Positions 47,043 to 57,004 of a stretch of 64,000 bases of DNA are shown one piece after another; the first letter of the stretch is position 1; each line of letters opens with the position of its first letter. The position numbers were made by a program, and so were the translations under genes. The notes beneath the pieces are model-generated. The model ran no database searches. It had not been told where the DNA came from and saw only the letters and a program-made list of their open reading frames with translations. Source of the stretch: Silene latifolia (Eukaryota > Streptophyta > Magnoliopsida > Caryophyllales > Caryophyllaceae). The stretch spans positions 41,613,969-41,677,968 of the forward strand of contig NC_133538.1 in NCBI RefSeq assembly GCF_048544455.1, read 5' to 3'.

Positions 47043-49220
47043 ATTACCTGTACACTCATCTAAACGGGTTAGATCAGCTAAGGGATCCTTGGCTAAGGAT
47101 TCCCTCCAATTATAAGTAACAGCCCTGTCAACAATATCAATGGAATAACACGTATCATCATCAGCAGGTTCAATCGCCTTGTGAGCAAGACTGAACTCAA
47201 TGGTGTCATCCCCAACCTCTAAGGTTATGGTTCCGCGTTTAACATCTATTACAGCCCCAGCTGTATGTAAAAACGGTCTACCTAAAATAATAGGTATCTG
47301 ACTGTCCTCTGCAATGTCCAAAACAACGAAATCGACAGGGATAAAAGACTTACCCACTCAAACGGGTACATCCTCTAGAACTCCTATAGGTCTCTGAGTC
47401 GATCTATTTGCCATTTGAACGGTAATATCGGTCACCTTGAGTCTACCAATATTTAACCTTTCGCAAACAGAGTACGACATGACACTGACACAGGCCCCTA
47501 AATCACAAAGGGCCTTTCCAATTTCGTGGTTACCTATAGTGCAAGGAATTGAAAAACTACCAGGGTCCTTTAATTTGGGTGGTATATTAATTTGCGAAAG
47601 AGCATTGCATTCTTCCACAAAAGCAACATTACCATCATCACGAAAATTTCTCTTACGATTTAAAATGTCTTTCATAAATTTAGCGTAAGAGGGTACCTGG
47701 GTAATTAGATCAGTGAAAGGAATCGTTACCTCGAGATTTTGGACCATCTCCAAAAATTTACCAAACTTGCGCTCCAGCTTAGTGTTCTTTAACCGCTCCG
47801 GATACGGGACTGCAACACTGGCCGTAGGATCAGTAACCTTCCGCTTCCGTAAGTTTAATACCTCCGTCAAATCATCAATAAGTGTAGAATCATACAAATT
47901 AGTTGACGGAATTGCGCCCTGTACTGGAGAATCAGTCGATCGACCAAGTTGGCTGGGCGTGAACAGTTCCTGGACAGAAACTTCTTCGTCAGGAGTCTCA
48001 GTCAATCGACTGATGGTGTTAGTCGATCGACCACCTGTGCTGGGTATGAATAGTTTCTGATCAGAAACTTTTTCATCTGACGCTCCAGTCGATCGACTGA
48101 CAGTACTGGTCGATCGACCAGAAGTACTGGCAATTGAGCTTGTTTTTGCACCAGAAATTAAACTAGCTTCTTCATCATTTCCCGAGTCTCCTCTTGGCTT
48201 GTCGGGACCTTCATAAGAGAGGCCACTTCTGAGATTAATGGCATTAATCGTTTCAATTGGCCCTTCACATTTGCTTGAAGAATTGGCGACTTGCTTAGCC
48301 TCTATATTCTCCAACTGCTTCACAAAATTCTTTGAGGACTCAATCCCGGCTGCTTCTATATTCGCCACTTGAACCAAAAGAGTTTGGACCATTTCTCTCA
48401 ACTTCGCGGTCTCATCTGGATTATGGACAGGAGTTTCAACTCTTTCCTTGGAAACTTCAGAGGCCTCGAGCTTCTCGAGACGGGCAGTAATAGAAGTAAT
48501 GAGTGTCACAACGGTACTCATTTCATCACTTTGCTTTCGTGAATTTCCACGTGAACTCCCAAACTCAGCTCTATGGACCGCCATCTCCTCAATAGTGTTC
48601 CAACCTCTATTATGACCGGTATTGTTTTGGAACCTACCATTCGCAGCTGCGTCCAGGATGACCTTGTAATCATCATATAAAGCATTGTAGAATAAGTTGC
48701 AAAGATACCACTGCTGGAAACCATGGTGAGGGACAACTCGGACCAAACTTTTGAAACGTCCCCATGCCTCACAAAAACCCTCATCACTTCTTCTTTGAAA
48801 TTTGTAATTTTACTCCTCAAGGCATCGATCTTTGAAAGCGGGAAGTACTTCTTGTAGAAGGCTAATGCTAGAGATGTCCAATCTGTGACTCACCGCTACC
48901 CTATCAAGGTAGCGGTACCAATCTCGCGCCGAATCCTTCAAGGAGTATAAGAACATCACCCCCTTTACTTCATCCTGATTTACCCCAGCTGGTATAGGTA
49001 TGGAACAGCAGTAGTCTATGAAAATTTCCATATGCTTCAAGGGGTCCTCATCTGGTAGACCAGCAAATTGATTTCGCTCTATTAGATCGATATAAGAGGA
49101 ATGAAATTCGAAGTTACCGGTAGTAGGGGTAGGTAACACGTGCCCCTTTGGAAGGTGGTGCTCCTTTGGCTGAAGATTATCATATATCGTAGTCATGTTC
49201 ACCAAACTGAGAGTACTCAA
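47043..49220 (-). pseudogene. gag: Athila Gag-protease of the minus-strand element
   Basis: The gag N-terminus (49,220-48,810) has NFEFHSSYIDLIERNQFAGL, PDEDPLKHMEIFIDYC and SLKDSARDWYRYLDR. Frames shift near 48,880-48,810 and again near 48,780-48,746. The long frame 48,746-47,358 (462 codons) has VVPHHGFQQWYLCNLFYNAL, INAINLRSGLSYEGP, palindrome-encoded GRSTS/SRSTG/GRSTN/GRSTD segments (48,120-47,935), and protease GSFSIPCTIG and ALCDLGACVSVM. An in-frame TGA at about 47,358 separates GKSFIPVDFVVLDI and IPIILGRPFLHTAGA (to 47,040). No CCHC knuckle was seen, unlike the plus-strand derivative. The gene is cut at 47,043 by that derivative. Confidence 0.86.
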
Positions 49221-49357
49221 GTCTTCCTCTCAAAACCTGTCTTCTAACTGTGCAAAAGCAAAACTAGAAGCAAAGGTAAGCAACGGCCTCAAGGAACCAA
49301 AGTTCCTTGAGACAAGAAAAATAAACTAAAAATAAAGCAAATGTAAATTACACCGTC

Positions 49358-49375
49358 TCCCCGGCAACGGCGCCA
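49358..49375 (-). other. Primer binding site, tRNA-Asp type
   Basis: The minus strand reads TGGCGCCGTTGCCGGGGA, five bases after the 5' LTR (which ends at 49,381). Confidence 0.93.
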
Positions 49376-49380
49376 AAATT

Positions 49381-50665
49381 TGATACCGTCGTTTTGTATC
49401 AAAATTAAATTTATAATTCCAAACTAAAACTATAGCTAGTGATAGTATGGGTCGAACCACAGAGAGATAAGATCAATTCTATTTGCTTATTTCAGTCTAT
49501 AAAAGTAACAATTAAATGGGGGGTTTTGAAATTGGTTGATTCTAATGACTAATTGCAAGAAATGAAATTCTCAACAGATAAAAGGAAGATCGGGAATTTC
49601 GGTTCACCATGGCTAAGGTCAGGTCAGTAAGGTAGCAGAGGTCCTATAATACGGTCTCAGGGAATATGAGCAAGCCTTTCGATCAATGCTCGAATTAACC
49701 TTACGGTCTTCTAGTTCCCAAGAATGTCTCAAAGCTTTCGCTCAAAGGAAATTCCAATCTAATGATAATTTAAATTACTAATCTTTCAATCTAGTAAAAG
49801 GGCTTATCAAAAGACAACAAGATCGATACGGAAGAATTCATACTAACAAAACAATCCTAATTTATGCCATGGCTCACCTCATTCCCAATCAATAAAATTA
49901 GCTATGCATAATCAAAACTGAAACAATTGCAAAATTGATAACAAAGAACAAGTTTGACATGATTAAATTGAAATTAAGGAAAAAGGTAAGAACTTAATTG
50001 CTGAAATTAAATTGGTAAAAACAAGAATTGAAATAACAGGAAATTAAGGAAGAAAGAATTTACATAAAAACTTACTAATTAAAGTGATGAACAACGTAAT
50101 TGAATTCGGGGTTTTCCGTTCCCAAAGCTCGATCTAAAACTAAGTTCTTCAGTAATGAAAAGCATAACCTAAAAGTCTTGCTGCGTTCTACTGATAAGCG
50201 ATGCCAAAAGTTAATTACAAATTAGGCTTTTAAAAGTCTAACACGAAGAATTAATCCCAGCTCGCAAACTGCTCGATCGACTGATCAGCATGGTCGATCG
50301 ACTGGTCACTTCAGAACAGTAGCTTCTGCTGTTCTTCAACGGTCGATCGACCAATCGACTGTGCAGCATGGTCGATCGACTGGACTGAGCTGTGTAGTGG
50401 CTTCTTTCTCTCTTCAAATCAGCTCTTTACTCCAAGCACGCATCCCGAGGTGGTTGAATCCGAGCTCCCTTCTTCAAAGCTTCCCAAAAGTTGCCTCCGG
50501 AGGACGATTTAGGCTTGATTTAGCCTACTTCCACTCATTCCTACAATAAATCATAGAAAATGCAAAGTAAACCGTTTCGGGAGAAATAGTAGCCTTAAGC
50601 TAACAATTATGCATGGAAATACGTGCCAAAACTGCAAATAAAGTGTATAGAATATGCACGTATCA
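49381..50665 (-). repeat. 5' LTR of the minus-strand Athila element
   Basis: The 1285-bp LTR pairs with 17,625-18,895. Palindromes lie at 50,273-50,385. The CCTAG duplication follows at 50,666. Confidence 0.94.
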
Positions 50666-50944
50666 CCTAGCAGGGGAATTAGCTAGACATAGATAAGGGA
50701 AAGGCAAGAACGAAAAGTAAAAGAATAAACAACATCATAAATTAAGAAGAGAATAAGGACAGAGAATTACTAAGGATAGTCCGAAAAAGTAGAGAGGAAA
50801 CAGTGTCTAACAGAGGAAAGGAGAAAAGTAGCGTATGATGGTGTAGAGTAAGATACAAATAACGGCTGATGCTTTCCTATTTATAGGAAATAGAATTTTA
50901 TTTGACCTAAACACAAATTAAAGCTAAAAAGGCCGAGCCCATTA

Positions 50945-51110
50945 GAAAACAACTTGATCGAGCCATTTGAAACTGCTCGATCGAGCAAAAACAAGCGCAA
51001 ACCTCTCGATCGAGTAGTTTAGGTACTCGATCGCACACTTATAAAAAATGCCCCATTCGATCGAGTAGAAAAAGGCGTCGATCGAACACAATTGTATTCG
51101 ATCGAGTACT
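50945..51110. repeat. CTCGATCGAG palindrome cluster in the solo LTR
   Basis: Six or seven copies of the YTCGATCGAR core, such as GCTCGATCGAGC and CTCTCGATCGAGTA, occur in 165 bp. This Athila-type LTR uses the CTCGATCGAG form rather than the AGTCGATCGACT form of the nested Athila elements. Confidence 0.85.
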
Positions 51111-51568
51111 TTCCAGCGCACAATTCCTGCTTCGCGCACTGAACTTCAAACGGCTGCCATTTCTTCGTTACTTGGGCAAACAGGACATGTCCGGTGGCGT
51201 TGGAAATCTAAGAGGACAAGATTTTATCTACAATTAGGATACCCTGAAAACCTATTGTAGAACTCGAGATATGGCTCTTCAAAATAGGCACTAGTAATTT
51301 GAAGTTCTTCCTTTGCTCGCCTAGTTGTCTTACTCCTTTGCACATCTCAAAATAGTAGTCTTAAGGCTCCGACTCAACTTATCTCCTAAATGCATGCATA
51401 AGGACATGTTTTAGGCTTGATTATACTCCTTTCCGGTTCATACCTGTAAATAATACAAGAGAAACCAAAGTAGACAATTCGGGGGACATTTGTAGCTAAA
51501 CACCACACAAAATGCATAGAAATGCGTGCAAATGAAGTACGAAATACCTATATAAAATGCACGCATCA

Positions 51569-52983
51569 GGGGAGAAGAGACGGATGTTGTCTTATCCTTG
51601 TCCAGTTGTGTTTTTCCCTGGCGGCCTTTGTGCGACCTTTGATCACGTGTTGATCATTGGCTGTTGTCTGCAGAAATTTGGATATCTGATGGTTGGGGGT
51701 TAACACCAGTGTGTCGTTCTACGTTGTCGTTTTCAATCGTCGCTGAATTCTGATGATTAGGGGTCAACATCTGGGTGGTAACCTATCTCCTGGCTCTTTC
51801 TTATCGCTGAATTCGGATGATTGGGGGTTAACGTCGGGGCGATGCACTGTGTCACAGATCTTGATTGTCATATCGTCTGAAGTCTGCCAGGTATTTCTTC
51901 CTTTTTTGTCACGGAGTAGGAAAGAGGGATTACCGTCATGGTAACCACCTCTGCTTCCGCCGTTACTCCTTTATTTTCCATGTTGTTCCTTTTATTTTCA
52001 GGTTAGAAGAATAGGGAGTGCTTAGTTCGGTAGGTGTCGGATCTCCTCAGTTCATTGTTTTAGGCCAGTGTCTGTATGATAAATACTTGTACCGGATCCT
52101 GTTTGTATGGTCAGCCGTTTGTATCAAACGTGTGTTGATGTATTTTGCGTGAGGCGGTTTGTATATATGTGTTTTTTGTTTGTAGTTTGTTCGTGTTTGG
52201 CTTTTTTTTTGTGTTGTGTTTCGGAGAAGCACGGTCAACGGCTGTTTCCCTATTTGCTTCGGCATTTGTTCGTGCATCGTTAGTGTAGAAAACAGGTAGC
52301 ACATACGCATATACGTGAACACGCAAAAGCATTTGATCAAAACAAATATAACCACGATGACTCGAACTTAAAATTGAAATTGAAAAGAAATTTTGAAAAT
52401 TCCGCAACAAGTCGTAACGTTTAGATTTTTCAAACATTAATTGATTCGAAATTTTGAGAAATTAATCCGTGTTTAAATTAAATTGCATAGAATTTTGCCA
52501 AAATTAATTTGCAATTCGAAAATTAAATTTGATTTTTTGGGAGATCAGAACTCGGTTTTGCAATAGTTTGAATTTTGAGAAAAAAAATTGATGTCGTGTT
52601 ATCAATTTTGATTTTGGTGAAAATACGAAAAAATTTCGGAATTTTCGACTGACATGGAAACAATCCGTCGCGGATCGGGACGACTAGCCCTTCCCCCTAA
52701 AAAAGGGGAAAACCCGTATGTTTAAAGCTGCGTAATGGAAACCGTGTCGGATTTCGCAAAACATGAAATCAAAGAAATGTGAGTGTGAAAAAACACAAAA
52801 AGTTCCGGATAAGCCTGAAGAGGCGTGAGCCTTAACGCGAGAAAAACAATGTGTTAGGAAGAAGCACAACTTGACAGGGACAAGTCAAGGTGCGGATTCT
52901 TAGAATCAACCCAAAGAGGCGCGAGCCCCTGGGAGATGCAAGGGAGCTTCCCCTTTTTTCGAAAAAAAGCGTTGATTTTTTTG
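51569..52983. other. Unclassified sequence between the solo LTR and the Tat extra ORF
   Basis: No gene is recognised. GAATTCTGATGATTGGGGGTTAAC-like phrases recur at about 51,682, 51,746 and 51,810 (spacing about 64 bp). The stretch at 52,440-52,680 is AT-rich. GAGGCGTGAGCC (52,821) and GAGGCGCGAGCC (52,916) precede the TATA box, resembling motifs near 10,703. This is probably the 3' end or LTR of the Tat element, but I could not define an LTR boundary. Confidence 0.35.
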
Positions 52984-52991
52984 TATAAATA
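52984..52991 (+). promoter_or_regulatory. TATA box upstream of the antisense Tat ORF
   Basis: TATAAATA lies 88 bp before the ATG at 53,079. A pyrimidine/A-rich leader follows (TTCATTGTTTCATCATCC). The spacing suits a start site near 53,015-53,020. Confidence 0.5.
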
Positions 52992-53078
52992 GAGAAGTTT
53001 GTGCTTCATTGTTTCATCATCCGAAACACGAAAAACATCTCTACGAAAACCTTTCTACTTCTTCCACAAAAAAAATCA

Positions 53079-54398
53079 TGGATGCTTTCGAAAATAGGTT
53101 GCGACATTGGTGTCTGGATTTATCGCCTCTCGAGATGTATCAACTCGTTGTAATGGGAGTTGGTCAATTGTTGGTGCTTCGTCAAGTTAAGGTGCACTCC
53201 TCGTTCCTTGAAGCATGCTCTCGGTTTTGGGATTCGAAACATCATGTTTTTGTTTTCCCGAAAGGTGAAATTTGCCCTCTTGCTAAAGAAGTGGGTGCTA
53301 TTGGAGGGTGGCCGGATTGTACTCCGGTGCTTCCTCCGACTCGGTTGTGTTACAAAGAGAAGTTTCGTTCTATGTAATGCTTGTTGACGAGCCAAGTGAG
53401 CTTCCTCTTTGCTGCCCATGGTGTGGATATGTTGGCTCTAATCAAAATCTTCTCAAACCATGGATGTTAATGTCTCGGAGGTGGCAGGGACAAGGGCTCT
53501 CGCCTTTTGCCTAGTTCATGCTTACCTCCTTGTCGATGCCTTGAAGAAGGAGGGGTTAAGATGGTACGGTAGTATGACCCTTGTGCATGTTGTTGAGCAA
53601 ATGGAGCACGGGTGGGATCCATCGTGGTTGGTGCTTGGCGAGATCATCCAAGCTTTGGACAAGAAGGGCTCTTGTGGAGAAGCTTCTTCATTTGGATCTC
53701 CAAGGATCGTCCAAGTATGGCTCATGGAGAGGCTAAGGTATGTACAACCTCTGGTTGATGTTTCTTCTTACTCCTTCCGTCACCTTACTGTGAGGAGGAA
53801 GTTGTATTCGAATAGCTTTCCATCCACCGAGGCCTTTTGGACCTCGAAATTGGTGGAGGAGGGTGGTCCTCATATCCGTTGGGTGGTGCCGTGGTGGAAC
53901 TTGAGGTCCTTCACAGGGTTGCCCGCTCTGGTTGCTTGTTCTTGTTCTTTGATGGTGGTGGGATTAAAGGTTGCTTCCTTCATTTATCCCGAAAGGCTTA
54001 TGAGGCAAATGGGCCGCCAACAAAAGGTGCCCGCTCAAGATACTCTCGTCCAAGCGAGTGTTTTTCGAAACTCCGAGCTTGTGGAGATTTTCGAGAGGTG
54101 ATGGGCCACTCGGGAAACTTGGGAGGTACCAAACCCCGCTTCAACGACATGGGTGACTCTCGCTTATGTCAAGTGGTCAAGAGCTCAAACCTTGGAAGAA
54201 AGGTCAAAGTTCCGCAAAGATGAAGTCGTTGACTTGAAGTATAGGGAGGTTGGCAAGGGCAACCGTGCCTTGTTTGACGACTTTGCTGAAGACGTTAGCC
54301 CGGATAGGGTGAGGCCACCGAAGAGGCGGTGCTTGGGTCCCCAAAGAGGTAGTGGGCCGTGTATGGGCTTTGCTAGGACCGAGTATCGGGTCTTGTAA
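53079..54398 (+). pseudogene. Tat-lineage extra ORF, antisense to pol (frameshifted)
   Basis: The ATG at 53,079 opens MDAFENRLRHWCLDLSPLEM. A block resembling the plant mobile domain follows: FLEACSRFWDSKHHVFVFPK, GEICPLAKEVGAIGGWP (to about 53,320). The frame shifts near 53,370 and again near 53,460. The next frame (53,460-54,101) has ALAFCLVHAYLLVDALKKEG, WDPSWLVLGEIIQALD and RIVQVWLMERLRYVQPL, and after a stop near 54,101 continues VTLAYVKWSRAQTLEERSKF to a stop at 54,398. Tat elements often carry such an extra ORF, in some families antisense between pol and the 3' LTR, which is its position here. The function is unknown. Confidence 0.65.
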
Positions 54399-54967
54399 GA
54401 GACTGGATGTCGTCGCCGTTGTAGATCCGTTGAGGATCCGTTCCGAAGAGGAAGTCCATGCTAGGTGGGCTAGCAAGAAGGACAAGAGGAAGATGTAGCC
54501 CGAGGGAAAAGGTAAGGGTAGAATGGAAGAGTGAAGACCTCCATTACCCGTTTTACTATTATGTTGTAATAGTGTTTGTGTGTTTTTATTATATTGTACT
54601 AGCTATGTATTGTGTGTGCTTTTTTTTTTCTAGTATCACTATGTTAGATGTCTTAGTTGACATTCTAGCTTGTCAAGTTGTGGACTTACTTAGCTTTATT
54701 TGTTGTGAAGTTTGTAATCGTTCTCATTATTTATTAAATAAGAGGGTTGCTTGCGCTAAAACAAGTTGTAAGTGCTTGTTGTTTCTTCCATCCATTTCGT
54801 AAAGGTAATTCGTTTTGAATTATCCTAAACATTGCACATGTGAATGGGATTTTCGTAAGAAGGGAGAAAGGCCTATTTTTTGTTCTTTTCTTGCGGAGAA
54901 GGGAATGCTTCCCTATTTGGAATTTGTAAAGGTGATTGTTTTTTTTTTCTTTGTGGGGGGAATGGTT
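54399..54967. other. Non-coding spacer
   Basis: T-rich sequence follows the extra ORF (for example 54,540-54,650), possibly its 3' untranslated region. No further feature was recognised. Confidence 0.5.
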
Positions 54968-55361
54968 GTGTCCTTCTTGTGTAAGAAAGGATTGCCTAAG
55001 TATCCACCTTAAGAGGTGAAATCAAACCATGCTCGTAGTTCAGGTTTTGTTAATTTTGTTTGGGCTTTGTAGTTGTATCCTTCTTGTGTAAGAAAGGACT
55101 GCCTACATATCCACCGGAAGAGGTGAAATCAAACCATGCTCGTAGTTCAGGTTTTGTTAATTTTATTTGGGTTTTGTGGTTGTATCTTTCTTGTGTAAGA
55201 ATGGACTGCCTACGTATCCACCTGAAGAGGTGAAATCAAACCATGCTCGTAGTTCAGGTTTTGTTAGGGTTTTGTGGTTGTATCCTTCTTTATAAGAAAG
55301 GAATACCTACGTATCTACCTAAAGAGGTGAAATTAAACCATGCTCGTAGTTCAGGTTTTTG
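54968..55361 (+). repeat. ~106-bp tandem repeat, four copies
   Basis: Units start at about 54,968, 55,075, 55,182 and 55,280. Each contains CTTGTGTAAGAAAGGA, GCCTACGTATCCACC and AACCATGCTCGTAGTTCAGG with substitutions; the third is shortened to about 98 bp. It lies in the 3' region of the Tat element. Confidence 0.92.
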
Positions 55362-55542
55362 TTTGAGTGCAAATGGATGTTGCCTTTGACAGATCGAAGG
55401 CTGTTTGAAATATGGCAAGGTGCCGTAACTTAGACTCGATGAAACATGCAATTTCAAATCAGAACGCTTTGAGGAATTGACGTGAAAGGGGGATTGTGGT
55501 CACTAGTTGTGAGACTAGGGTAAGGTTTGTGGTTACTATGGT

Positions 55543-57004
55543 TCAAGGGCAGTATTTCTTGAGTTGGTCTAGGTTGTTCGGGTTTGTGAAATCTTCCCCA
55601 TCCAGGTCACTCAGTCTCACCATGCCCCCCCGAAATCATTTTCTTGACTAGGTATGGCCCGACCCAATTGGGTTTGAATTTCCCCCTCGGATCGACGAGT
55701 AATGGTGCTCGAACCGACTTGAGGACCAAGTCGCCTTCTTTGATGTTTTTGGGTTTGAATTTTTTGTTAAATGCCCGTTGTGTACGTCGTTGGTATAGCT
55801 AGACGTTGTGCAAGGTGTTGAGTCGCCGTTCGTCTAGGTGAGTGAGTTGTTCGAACCTTCGACGAGTCCATTCCGCCTCAGGAACTTGATTTTCCAGTAA
55901 GATGCGTAGAGATGGGACCTCTAACTCTACTGGTAGTACTGCCTCTATACCTTATGCCAGGTAGAAGGATGTTGCTCCTGTTGGAGTTCGAATGGAGGTT
56001 TGGTATCCCCAGAGTCCGAATGGGAGTTTGCTCGGCCAATTGCGGTAATTGTCTTGCATCTTTTTGATGATGGTGACGAGTGTTTTATTTGCTGCCTCCA
56101 CCGCTCCGTTGGTTTGGGGACGATAGGGGGATGATCGATGTCGTTTGATTTTGTATTTATCCAGCAAGGCTTCTGCTTCCGCCCGAAAGTGGGAGCCTTG
56201 GTTGCCGATGATTTCATGGGGTACCCCATATCTGCAGATGATGTTGTCTTGAATGAACTTGGCCACTTGTTTGGCGGTCAAGACTGCATAGGATTGTGCT
56301 TCCACCCATTTGGTGAAGTAGTCGATGGTGACGAGGACGAAGCAATGTCCTTTGGTGCCTATCGGGTTGACTTTTCCAATGATGTCGATGCCCCAGGTCG
56401 AGAAAGGCCAGGGTGATGTCATGGTGTATAAAAGGGATGGTGGTATGTGTTGTATGTTGCCGAAGATTTGACAATTGTGGCAATGTTTAACTTAGTTTCT
56501 GTAATCGGCTTCCATGGTGGTCCAGTATTAGCCTAACCGCATGATTTTTTGGGTTAGCATCATTGCGCTCATGTGAGGGCCGCATTCTCCGTCGTGGACC
56601 TCTCCCATGACTTTTTTTGGCTTTGTGGTGATCAATGCAGAGGCGAAGGATCCTCTTGGTTTATCACGAATTGGGATGCAAGCAAACGAATGGCTCTTTG
56701 TCCTCTTGTATCAGAGTTGGGAGGGAACTCGTTTTTGGTTTTGTAGTTAAGGATGGCTTGGTACTAAGGTTCGACATGGTTTTCCTCGTCGTTGTTGATG
56801 GCGCAGATGTGCGCTGGCTCACTCCTTCTCTCGACACATAGGGGCATGGATGTCATGTCGTCGGGTATGTTGACGAGCGAGCGCAAGTTTTTCTAGGGCA
56901 TCAGCAAATTGATTTTCCTCCCGTGGTAAGTGGAAGTAGTCGATTTGGTCGAAAAATTCGGCCTTCTGATTGATTTTTGCTTGGTAGGGTGCTAAGCTGT
57001 CGCT
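55543..57004 (-). pseudogene. pol: Tat-lineage integrase (inactivated)
   Basis: A degraded stretch with the zinc-binding end CHNCQIFGNIQH (about 56,500-56,465) is followed by the core 56,422-55,952: WGIDIIGKVNP (first Asp), DYFTKWVEA, HEIIGNQGSHFRAEA and TNGAVEAANKTL (Glu kept). At the second catalytic position the usual Asp is Asn (GNQG for the common SDNG). The C-terminal part includes ILLENQVPEAEWTRRRFEQL, GDLVLKSVRAP, FKPNWVGPYLVKK and, after a frame change near 55,630, DLDGEDFTNPNNLDQLKKYC ending at a stop at 55,543. Stops also occur at about 55,800 and around 56,490-56,530. Confidence 0.87.

Larger units (their letters stand above)
17625..50665 (-). mobile_element. Athila LTR retrotransposon (minus), interrupted
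   Basis: A 5' LTR (49,381-50,665) and a 3' LTR (17,625-18,895) have TGATACCGTCG...TATCA ends. They are flanked by a perfect 5-bp duplication, CCTAG (17,620-17,624 and 50,666-50,670). In element order it holds a tRNA-Asp PBS, gag-protease, RT-RNase H, integrase, a spacer with palindromes and a predicted intron, an env-like ORF, a long 3' region with a hairpin, and a PPT. Without the insertion at 26,080-47,042 it is about 12.1 kb, normal for Athila. Multiple stops and frameshifts make it non-functional. Confidence 0.92.
17058..51568 (-). mobile_element. Athila-type solo LTR, split by the nested Athila element
   Basis: The LTR starts TGATACCGTCG at 17,058 and ends ATGCACGCATCA at 51,568. Removing the inserted element leaves about 1.47 kb. 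Flanks are GAGGA (17,053-17,057) and GGGGA (51,569-51,573), a duplication with one difference. No internal retrotransposon sequence adjoins either end, so it is a solo LTR left by recombination. Orientation is inferred from similarity of its ends to the minus-strand Athila LTRs. Its right part carries palindromes at 50,945-51,110. Confidence 0.75.

Noticed and set aside
54968-55361. CRISPR-like repeat array
   Set aside because: The repeats are ~106-bp contiguous tandem units without unique spacers, in a plant retrotransposon.
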